Below, one piece after another: positions 6,681 to 12,059 of a stretch of 12,165 nucleotides of DNA. Position numbers and translations under genes: made by a program. Source of the stretch: an uncultured bacterium (GTDB taxonomy: Bacteria; Patescibacteriota; Minisyncoccia; Phycocordibacterales; GWA1-40-21); NCBI GenBank assembly GCA_903824735.1, contig CAIJXO010000072.1, positions 1 to 12,165 of the forward strand, given 5' to 3'. How positions within the stretch are numbered: the stretch's first letter is position 1; each line of letters begins with the position of its first letter. Below the pieces are notes generated by a model, which saw only the letters and a program-made list of their open reading frames with translations, was not told where the DNA came from and made no database searches.

Positions 6681-7046
6681 ATGAAAAAGATCTACATTCT
6701 AAATGTCGACGGCGGAGCAAATTCGCCGGAGAAGCAAAACCTAATGTGTGGTCTTGCTCGCGAAGTCCGTAACGCGCTCGGTATGAACGCTCAAAGGCTT
6801 GAGATCGAGGTCTTGCCAGGCCTAGATAATCTGAGTGACATGCTCAGCGCTGGGTCCGGTGACGTCTACGGTATCGGTCTCATCGGCGCGTCGGCCCTCA
6901 AAGTCGCAACCGACATGTCGACCCAGTATCCAAACGTCAAGTTCGTGGCCATTACCTGCGGTGTTCCAAAGGTAGACCTGGACTCGTTACGGCGATTTGC
7001 TGGGACGATGCGCACCGAGAAGAAGAGAAAGGAGCTTATTATCTGA
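6681..7046 (+). CDS. Short orphan protein, predicted alpha/beta (Rossmann-like) fold (121 aa)
   Basis: I do not recognise this family. The ATG directly follows the stop of the 38-residue membrane peptide gene and has its own ribosome site ggagg (6672-6676) inside that gene's end, so the two are translationally linked. The sequence alternates predicted strands and helices: strand KIYILNVDGG (3-12), helix with MCGLAREVRNAL (22-33), strand LEIEVLP (40-46), helix DNLSDML, strand GDVYGIGLIGA (60-70), helix SALKVATDMS, strand VKFVAITCG (86-94) and a final helix ending in the basic RTEKKRKELII. This order is like that of receiver, flavodoxin or phosphatase-like domains, but no catalytic motif is evident. 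It is soluble; the neighbouring membrane peptide could tether it. It is followed by the hairpin at 7059-7114. Confidence 0.7.
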   Translation: MKKIYILNVDGGANSPEKQNLMCGLAREVRNALGMNAQRLEIEVLPGLDNLSDMLSAGSGDVYGIGLIGASALKVATDMSTQYPNVKFVAITCGVPKVDLDSLRRFAGTMRTEKKRKELII

Positions 7047-7058
7047 GGCCGGGCACCC

Positions 7059-7117
7059 AGCCCCGCGCAAGTGATTGTCCCCTCCAGGAGGAGACCGACA
7101 CACTTGGCGGGGCTTTC
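7059..7117 (+). terminator. Long hairpin terminator after the 6681 gene
   Basis: agccccgc-g-caagtg (7059-7073) pairs with cacttggcggggct (7101-7114), 14 pairs with one bulged G at 7067. Inner pairs tgtc/gaca (7076-7079 and 7097-7100) and cctc/gagg extend it. The T-run after the stem is only three bases, so termination may be partial. Confidence 0.7.
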
Positions 7118-7123
7118 ACTTGG

Positions 7124-7154
7124 TTGACATTATTCTTTTTCCGTCTAGTATTAA
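7124..7154 (+). promoter_or_regulatory. Promoter of the 7232 gene
   Basis: A perfect TTGACA lies at 7124-7129. The -10 is imperfect: TAGTAT (7146-7151, 16-base spacer) or the overlapping TATTAA (7149-7154). The predicted start is near 7158-7162, giving a leader of about 70 bases. Confidence 0.65.
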
Positions 7155-7165
7155 TCATGGATTGA

Positions 7166-7218
7166 GTCGAATAAATCGACAAGCTGGTCACACAGCTTCA
7201 AGTGTGAAAACATTGAAG
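7166..7218 (+). promoter_or_regulatory. Structured leader with overlapping alternative hairpins before the 7232 gene
   Basis: Hairpin 1 is gtcga/tcgac (7166-7170, 7176-7180). Hairpin 2 is aagctg/cagctt (7181-7186, 7193-7198). Hairpin 3 is cttcaa/ttgaag (7196-7201, 7213-7218), which shares bases 7196-7198 with hairpin 2 and runs into the ribosome site gaagga (7215-7220). A further option is tcacac/gtgtga (7188-7193, 7202-7207). Hairpins 2 and 3 cannot form together, and only hairpin 3 would cover the ribosome site. No known riboswitch class was recognised. Confidence 0.45.
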
Positions 7219-7231
7219 GAAAAGAAAAGCG

Positions 7232-7699
7232 ATGACAAAGAGACTCTTGCGTCCTATTTTGGAGCCGTCGCAACCACTGCCGACTGAGGATCTGATTGCG
7301 AAGGAGTGCCCGTCTTGGTTTCGGGCCACATCCTGTCTGATGACGGTGAAGACTTTCGACAACGATTCGAAGAACGTGGTTCTCGTCGGTCAGGGAACTC
7401 GACTGTCGATTATCCGCCGGATAGCGATGGGGCGGAAGGACGGCTGGTACCTCGATTGGACAATCGAACACAATCACGAGGAGAAGTCTGCGGGACGACG
7501 TATTCTGTCGGACAGTGATCTCAATCAGCTTCTCGCGACCGCAAGCAGCCTGGTGGATATTCCCGGTAAGGGGGTGCGAAAGGAGCGCTACGCTACCTTC
7601 CCCTGTTGCGGGACGGGGAAGATAGGGGATGCAAATCTTTCCGTCTACCTTTCGGACGACATCGTCCGAAAGTTCCACCTACTGCTTGCAGTAGTCTGA
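7232..7699 (+). CDS. Short orphan protein (155 aa)
   Basis: I do not recognise this family. The ATG follows gaaggaaaagaaaagcg, a purine-rich ribosome site of moderate strength. The protein is soluble, without signal or membrane segments. It has an N-terminal proline-rich stretch, a beta-rich middle (NVVLVGQGTRLSIIRRI; DGWYLDWTIEHNH, about 71-83), a helix SDLNQLLATASSLV and a C-terminal FPCCGTGKIGDANLSVYLSDD with adjacent cysteines. CPSWFRATSC near residues 26-35 has two further cysteines, so metal binding is possible but unproven. Codons end in G or C much more often than in flanking genes, supporting real coding with a distinct composition. A 175-codon frame on the other strand exists but lacks a ribosome site. 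The 3' end contains two palindromes and a terminator follows, so the unit is monocistronic. Confidence 0.65.
   Translation: MTKRLLRPILEPSQPLPTEDLIAKECPSWFRATSCLMTVKTFDNDSKNVVLVGQGTRLSIIRRIAMGRKDGWYLDWTIEHNHEEKSAGRRILSDSDLNQLLATASSLVDIPGKGVRKERYATFPCCGTGKIGDANLSVYLSDDIVRKFHLLLAVV
7649..7694 (+). repeat. Two successive palindromes at the 3' end of the 7232 gene
   Basis: Palindrome A has perfect 11-base arms ctttcggacga and tcgtccgaaag (7649-7659, 7662-7672) with a 2-base centre. Palindrome B has 7-base arms ctactgc and gcagtag (7679-7685, 7688-7694) with centre tt. A third, tcgattg/caatcga (7452-7458, 7461-7467), lies earlier in the gene. They could fold the mRNA 3' end or be DNA-level protein sites. 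Confidence 0.65.
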
Positions 7700-7725
7700 T
7701 CTTGAAAGGAAGGACTTCAATGAGG

Positions 7726-7763
7726 GAGCCCCACAAAACACTTCGGTGTGTGGGGCTCTTTCT
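7726..7763 (+). terminator. Intrinsic terminator of the 7232 gene
   Basis: gagccccaca (7726-7735) pairs perfectly with tgtggggctc (7749-7758); an inner cac/gtg stem is closed by a ttcg loop (7739-7748). TTTCT follows. Confidence 0.85.
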
Positions 7764-7767
7764 GTGG

Positions 7768-7796
7768 TTGACTTTCTTTGCGTCGAAGCATAATAT
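7768..7796 (+). promoter_or_regulatory. Promoter of the 7841 gene
   Basis: TTGACT (7768-7773) lies ten bases after the previous terminator stem. The -10 is CATAAT (7789-7794, 15-base spacer) or TAATAT (7791-7796, 17-base spacer). The predicted start is near 7802. Confidence 0.65.
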
Positions 7797-7840
7797 TTTA
7801 AATGGAGACCGAAACCGCAACAACCGAAGGAAGGTGATCG

Positions 7841-8203
7841 ATGAGATCGAACAAACTGATGTGGTACAGCATTTATTTCGAGGTCGAAGTCTGGGCGGCT
7901 GAAGTGTTAATTGCCAGCCAGTACTTCGTGCTCGAAGGCGCGAGCGATTCATGGGAGAATGCCGGCCGTATGGCCCGTCAGACTCTCCTTGAAAAACCGG
8001 CGCTCAAGGAGTTCATTTCCGATCCGCATGCCCCGGGGCTCGTGGTGTCCGACCTTAGCTTTGAGGTCGATGTCATCGCGGCCAGGCGAGTGGAATATCG
8101 GACCTTCAGCTGCGCCCGCAGCTTTGTGCCTCCGACTCCAATCAAGACGCTTGCGGAGTTGGAGGAGCACTTCCAGGGTGCGTGCGGTCCGGAACGGGTG
8201 TAA
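7841..8203 (+). CDS. Short orphan protein (120 aa)
   Basis: I do not recognise this family. The ATG is preceded by aaggaaggtgatc (7827-7839), close to a full complement of the 16S rRNA 3' end (AAGGAGGTGATC), so efficient translation is expected. The product is soluble: a strand-rich start with aromatics (WYSIYFEVEVWAAEVLIASQYFVLEG, 8-33), a helix with SWENAGRMARQTLLEKPALKEFI (37-59), a strand pair LVVSDLSFEVDVIAARRVEYRTF (67-89), a Pro-rich turn (FVPPTP) and a final helix TLAELEEHF. No catalytic motif is visible. It is GC-rich like the preceding short genes and is monocistronic between the promoter at 7768 and the terminator at 8225. Two overlapping frames on other strands cross the terminators and lack ribosome sites, so this frame is preferred. 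Confidence 0.7.
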   Translation: MRSNKLMWYSIYFEVEVWAAEVLIASQYFVLEGASDSWENAGRMARQTLLEKPALKEFISDPHAPGLVVSDLSFEVDVIAARRVEYRTFSCARSFVPPTPIKTLAELEEHFQGACGPERV

Positions 8204-8224
8204 ATGGTTTCGAAAATATTTACG

Positions 8225-8282
8225 AAAGGCGAAGTAGTTGGGGAAGGCGATGAGTCGTCGCCCCGCCGACCTTCGCCTTTTC
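8225..8282 (+). terminator. Intrinsic terminator of the 7841 gene
   Basis: aaaggcgaag (8225-8234) pairs perfectly with cttcgccttt (8271-8280), with internal pairing ggcga/tcgcc in the long loop, and ends in a short T-run. A small tttcg/cgaaa hairpin (8208-8227) precedes and partly overlaps it. Confidence 0.75.
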
Positions 8283-8309
8283 CTATATATAAAAAAATTC
8301 AGGCATAAC

Positions 8310-8335
8310 AAAACCGCCCCTTGCGGGGCGGTTTT
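8310..8335 (-). terminator. Terminator of cspA, probably bidirectional
   Basis: aaaaccgcccc (8310-8320) and ggggcggtttt (8325-8335) form a perfect 11-base stem with a 4-base loop. On the minus strand it begins seven bases after the cspA stop codon and ends in TTTTGTTAT. The T/A-flanked symmetry means it could also stop plus-strand transcription arriving from the short-gene units. Confidence 0.9.
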
Positions 8336-8342
8336 GAGTTGA

Positions 8343-8543
8343 TTAGGCGCGAGCTACATTGACCGCTGCTGGACCCTTTGGAGTCTCTTCAGTGTCAAAT
8401 GAAACTGCATCACCTTCTCTTAGTTCTGCGAAAGCAACACCGTTTAGAGAGTTGCTATGAAAGAATAGATCTTTCGCAAGACCTTCAGCTGTAATAAAGC
8501 CGAAACCCTTGTCAGAAACCAATTTCTTGATTGTACCTGTCAT
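8343..8543 (-). CDS. cspA: CspA-family cold-shock protein
   Basis: This 66-residue single-domain protein is the usual length for the family. It shows the nucleic-acid binding motifs RNP1 KGFGFI (12-17) and RNP2-like DLFFHSN (25-31) on an OB-fold pattern beginning MTGTIKKLVSDKGFGFI, with the common ending GPAAVNV. Such proteins bind single-stranded RNA and DNA in the cytoplasm and act as RNA chaperones or antiterminators. RNP2 has F-F-H where many members have V-F-V-H. The gene is monocistronic, with a consensus promoter (8645-8673), a leader of about 95 bases and its own terminator. No Shine-Dalgarno sequence lies close to the start. It is divergent from rpoB. The symbol is by family; the exact paralogue cannot be fixed. 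Confidence 0.95.
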   Translation of the reverse strand: MTGTIKKLVSDKGFGFITAEGLAKDLFFHSNSLNGVAFAELREGDAVSFDTEETPKGPAAVNVARA

Positions 8544-8644
8544 TTTATATATTGTTGACTATACCTAGTAAAATACAAACGAACGTTAGAGCTTGAGAAA
8601 ATCGACTAAATTTTTCGAAACACCACTTCTTTTTTGTAATGACA

Positions 8645-8673
8645 AGTATAGCATAGGCTGTTTTTTCTGTCAA
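8645..8673 (-). promoter_or_regulatory. cspA promoter and long 5' leader
   Basis: On the minus strand TTGACA (8673-8668) and TATACT (8650-8645) are exactly 17 bases apart, a near-consensus promoter. Transcription would start near 8638, giving a leader of about 95 bases before the ATG. Long leaders are typical of cold-regulated csp genes; I saw no clear cold-box sequence. Confidence 0.85.
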
Positions 8674-8695
8674 CCTCTACCTGTGGATAAAGGCA

Positions 8696-8724
8696 TTGAC
8701 ACATATAGTATATAGGTATATAGT
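8696..8724 (+). promoter_or_regulatory. rpoB-rpoC operon promoter with repeated -10-like hexamers
   Basis: TTGACA (8696-8701) and TATAGT (8719-8724) are 17 bases apart. Two further -10-like hexamers, TATAGT (8704-8709) and TATAGG (8711-8716), lie between them. The start would be near 8731, giving a leader of about 130 bases. The -35 boxes of this promoter and the divergent cspA promoter are 22 bases apart. Confidence 0.85.
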
Positions 8725-8824
8725 GTCCAGACATTTAGCAAGATTGAGTTCCGGGGGAAAGAATTAGAAAATTAATAATTTCGCTTGCTTATCATAAGAG
8801 AAAGATAAATTTTTATCACACAAG

Positions 8825-8863
8825 TGCGCCTTTTGTCGGAAAGGTGTAATTTTTATTTTATTT
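8825..8863 (+). promoter_or_regulatory. Hairpin plus U-rich tract immediately before rpoB (possible attenuator)
   Basis: tgcgccttt (8825-8833) pairs with aaaggtgta (8840-8848), nine pairs with two G-U, around loop tgtcgg. It is followed by atttttattttattt (8849-8863) running to the ATG. This is the layout of an intrinsic terminator or attenuator. The rest of the rpoB leader (8731-8824) holds only weak AT-rich hairpins such as gataaa/tttatc and a distant agcaag/cttgct pairing. Confidence 0.45.
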
Positions 8864-11800
8864 ATGGCATCAAACATTAAAAGAGAGAAAAAGTTTTTCG
8901 GAAAGTTTAAGGCGCCGCTGATCTCGGCTCCAAACATGGTTTCGCATCAGGTGGATTCATTCAAGTGGTTACTTGAGAAGGGTCTAGCGGAAGTCTTCAA
9001 AGAATTTTCACCGATTCGCGATTACGCGGAAAAGAAATTTGAATTGTCTTTCACCGCTTTTGAGATTTCTAAACCAAAGTTCGACGAGCATTACGCCAAA
9101 GACAATAAGATGTCTTACGAGGGTCAGCTCAAAGCGAAAGTTAAATTAAAGAACAAACTTTTGGGTACTGAGAAGGAACAAGAAATTTTCTTGACCGACA
9201 TTCCGCTTATGACCAACCATGGTACTTTCGTAATCAACGGTATTGAAAGAGTTATCGTGCCACAGCTTGCGCGTTCTTTCGGTATGTTCTTCACTGCCAA
9301 TGAAGTTAAGGGTAAGAGATATTTTGGTGCCAAAATTATCCCTTCCCGTGGTGCCTGGATCGAAATCGAATCTGATGCCGACGATTTGATCTATGTCAAA
9401 ATCGACAAGAAGCGAAAGTTTTCAATTACCTCACTCTTGAGGGTTTTGGGTGCGACCGACAAGCAAATGCTTGAGCACTATAAAGATAACGAAGTGGCTA
9501 AGAAAGCGATGGAGCTTAACTTGGCCAAGGATCATGCTAAGACTGCTGATGACTCATATATTGAGATCCACAAGCGTCTCCGTGATGGCGATCTAGCGAC
9601 AGCTGAAAATGCTCGTGAGTTTATAAACGGTATTTTCTCCGCTGACCGTTATGATATCTCTCGCGTTGGTCGTTTTCGTTTCAATAAGCGTTTTGGTAAG
9701 AGTTTGACTGATGAGAAAGAACTTGACCGCCGAACCATTAACCTTGACGATTTGTTTACCATCATTGCAAATGTTATTTCTCTAAACCACACCGAGGATG
9801 CGATGGAAGATGATATCGACCATCTTGGTTCTCGTCGTGTCCGTTTTGTCGGTGAGCTTTTCCAAGCGAAAGTCCGCGTCGGTATGTCTCAGATGAAGAG
9901 AAATATTCAGGATCGTATGTCGACCGTTGATCCCGACATTACTATGCCAGTTCAATTCATCTCACCTCGTCCACTCCAGGCCAGAATTAAAGAATTCTTT
10001 ACCACCAACCAGTTATCACAATTCATGCAGCAAGAAAACATCTTGCAAGAGGTGGAGCATCTTAGAACTTTGTCGGCTCTTGGACCCGGCGGTCTGACTC
10101 GTGAGCGTGCCGGCTTTGAGGTTCGTGACGTGCATCCATCCCACTACGGCCGTGTTTGTCCAATCCATACTCCAGAAGGTCCAAACATTGGTTTGATCTT
10201 GCGTTTGTCTGTCTACGCGAAAGTCAATGATTTCGGTATGATCGAAACACCTTATGCTAAAGTAAAGAATGGTGTCGTGACCGATGAAGTTAAATATTTG
10301 AATGCTTTAGAAGAAGAAAACTTTAAGATTGCTCATGCCGCGACCCATGTCGACGCTAAAGGCAAGATTATTGATCCTGAAGTGGAGGTTCGTGTAAACG
10401 GTATTCCAACTGTTGTGAAAAACAGCGATGTGGACTTTATGGACGTCGCGACAAACCAAGCCTTCTCGATTGCGACTTCGATGATTCCGTTCTTGAACCA
10501 CGATGATGCGAACCGCGCCTTGATGGGTTCGAACATGCAGAAGCAGGCAGTGCCTTGTCTTCGCCCAGAAGCTCCACTCGTCGCTACTGGTATTGAAGAA
10601 GAAGCCGCACGTTACACCGGCCGTTTGATTTATTCTGAGGAAGATGGCGAGGTGACTTATGTCGATTCCAAGAAAATTAAAGTTGAGAATAATAAGGGTA
10701 AAGAAAAAGAATATAATTTAATACAGTTCTCGAGAACCAACAGCTTTACCGTCTTTCATCAGCGACCACAGGTTTCTCTTGGTCAGAAAGTAAAGAAAGG
10801 TGATTTGCTAGCTGATACTTCTTCATCTGATAAAGGCCAAACAGCGATCGGTCAAAATATTTTGATTGCTTTCATGTCTTGGTCTGGATCAAACTACGAA
10901 GACGCGATTATTCTTTCCGAGAGATTGGTTAAAGACAGTAAGTTTACTTCGATCCACATTGAAGAGTTCGTCGTTAACGTCCGCGATACCAAGCTTGGAC
11001 CGGAAGTTACTACTCACGGTATTCCAAACGTCGGTGAAGCTAAATTAAAAAATCTTGATGAAGACGGTATCGTTCGTGTCGGTGCGGAAGTACGTTCTGG
11101 CGATATTATCGTCGGTAAAATTACACCAAAGGGTGAGACTCAGCTTACTCCAGAAGAAAGATTGCTAAGATCAATCTTCGGTGAAAAAGCCCGCGATGTG
11201 AAAGATACCTCAAAGAGACTTGAAGGAGGAAAGAAGGGTCGTGTTGTCTCGGTAAAAGTATTCTCACGTGAGAAGGGTGATAAGCTAGAAAGTGGAATCA
11301 TTAAGAGAATTCACATTGAAGTTGCTGAGTTACGAAGCATCTCAGTGGGAGACAAGCTCTCTGGCCGTCACGGAAACAAAGGAGTTATCTCAAAAATCTT
11401 ACCAGAAGAAGATATGCCATACATGCCAGATGGTCGCCCAGTGGATTTGATTTTGACTCCACTCGGTGTGCCTTCACGTATGAACCTTGGACAGATTTTG
11501 GAATTGCACTTGGGTCTTGCGGCTAATACCTTGAACTATCAAGCGATCGTTCCACCATTTGCTGGTGCGACCGATGCCGAGATTAAAGCCGAGCTTGTGA
11601 AGGCTGGTTTCCAAGAGAGTGGTAAAATGAAATTATTTGATGGCCGAACTGGTGATAGCTTTAATCAAGAAATCGCTGTCGGTTATATGTATATCTTGAA
11701 ACTGCACCATGAAGTGGAAGACAAGATTCACATGCGCTCAATCGGACCTTACTCACTTATCACTCAACAGCCTTTGGGTGGACGTGCTCAAGGTGGAGGT

Positions 11801-12046
11801 CAGCGCTTTGGAGAAATGGAAGTCTGGGCCTTACTTGGTCACGGTGCGGCTTACACCTTGCGTGAAATGCTAACCATTAAATCCGATGATATTGTCGGTC
11901 GTTCAGCGGCCTTCGATTCGATTGTGAAGGGTGAAAGAATCAAACAGCCAAATGTTCCCGCTTCATTTAATGTCTTGCTTAACAACTTAAGAGGCCTTGC
12001 GCTTGATGTCGAACTCTTAAAAGATAAGAAGAATCTTGAAAACTAA
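8864..12046 (+). CDS. rpoB: DNA-directed RNA polymerase subunit beta
   Basis: RpoB forms half of the RNA polymerase active-site cleft with RpoC. The full protein is visible at 1060 residues, shorter than E. coli (1342) or B. subtilis (about 1190), so it lacks the large lineage insertions. Landmarks: the N-terminal FFGKFKAPLISAPNMVSHQVDSF; the rifampicin region with NQLSQFMQQEN (about 382-392) and LSALGPGGLTRERAGFEVRDVHP; CPIHTPEGPNIGL; GSNMQKQAVP; SGSNYEDAIILSERL; GDKLSGRHGNKGV with the catalytic-region lysines Lys831 and Lys839; and the C-terminal QPLGGRAQGGGQRFGEMEVWALLGHGAA. At the E. coli D516, S522 and R529 positions it has Gln389, Gln395 and Thr402. The ATG at 8864 lacks a nearby ribosome site; the upstream GTG at 8845 is followed at once by a stop. 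rpoC follows after 13 bases; rplJ-rplL are not upstream. Confidence 0.99.
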   Translation: MASNIKREKKFFGKFKAPLISAPNMVSHQVDSFKWLLEKGLAEVFKEFSPIRDYAEKKFELSFTAFEISKPKFDEHYAKDNKMSYEGQLKAKVKLKNKLLGTEKEQEIFLTDIPLMTNHGTFVINGIERVIVPQLARSFGMFFTANEVKGKRYFGAKIIPSRGAWIEIESDADDLIYVKIDKKRKFSITSLLRVLGATDKQMLEHYKDNEVAKKAMELNLAKDHAKTADDSYIEIHKRLRDGDLATAENAREFINGIFSADRYDISRVGRFRFNKRFGKSLTDEKELDRRTINLDDLFTIIANVISLNHTEDAMEDDIDHLGSRRVRFVGELFQAKVRVGMSQMKRNIQDRMSTVDPDITMPVQFISPRPLQARIKEFFTTNQLSQFMQQENILQEVEHLRTLSALGPGGLTRERAGFEVRDVHPSHYGRVCPIHTPEGPNIGLILRLSVYAKVNDFGMIETPYAKVKNGVVTDEVKYLNALEEENFKIAHAATHVDAKGKIIDPEVEVRVNGIPTVVKNSDVDFMDVATNQAFSIATSMIPFLNHDDANRALMGSNMQKQAVPCLRPEAPLVATGIEEEAARYTGRLIYSEEDGEVTYVDSKKIKVENNKGKEKEYNLIQFSRTNSFTVFHQRPQVSLGQKVKKGDLLADTSSSDKGQTAIGQNILIAFMSWSGSNYEDAIILSERLVKDSKFTSIHIEEFVVNVRDTKLGPEVTTHGIPNVGEAKLKNLDEDGIVRVGAEVRSGDIIVGKITPKGETQLTPEERLLRSIFGEKARDVKDTSKRLEGGKKGRVVSVKVFSREKGDKLESGIIKRIHIEVAELRSISVGDKLSGRHGNKGVISKILPEEDMPYMPDGRPVDLILTPLGVPSRMNLGQILELHLGLAANTLNYQAIVPPFAGATDAEIKAELVKAGFQESGKMKLFDGRTGDSFNQEIAVGYMYILKLHHEVEDKIHMRSIGPYSLITQQPLGGRAQGGGQRFGEMEVWALLGHGAAYTLREMLTIKSDDIVGRSAAFDSIVKGERIKQPNVPASFNVLLNNLRGLALDVELLKDKKNLEN

Positions 12047-12059
12047 TTTTTAAAAATAT

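Noticed and set aside
7306..7518. 70-codon plus-strand frame in another phase within the 7232 gene
   Set aside because: No ribosome site, and it overlaps completely the better supported 155-codon gene.
7151..7678. 175-codon minus-strand frame opposite the 7232 gene
   Set aside because: It is longer than the plus-strand frame but has a GTG start without a ribosome site, runs through the promoter and leader of the plus-strand gene, and no minus-strand promoter is visible. GC-rich DNA with few stop codons explains it.
6045..8282. Integron cassette array, CRISPR array or transposon
   Set aside because: No recurrent attC-like sites, no regularly spaced direct repeats, no integrase, transposase or terminal inverted repeats were found; the common parts are only promoter, ribosome site and terminator types.
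7593..8311. Minus-strand frames of 119-120 codons opposite the 7841 gene and its flanks
   Set aside because: They cross terminator stems and lack ribosome sites or promoters in that orientation, while the plus-strand gene has all three signals.
8841..8846. aaggtg as the rpoB ribosome binding site
   Set aside because: It lies 17 bases from the ATG, too far for normal use, and is part of the hairpin stem. The GTG within it is followed at once by TAA.
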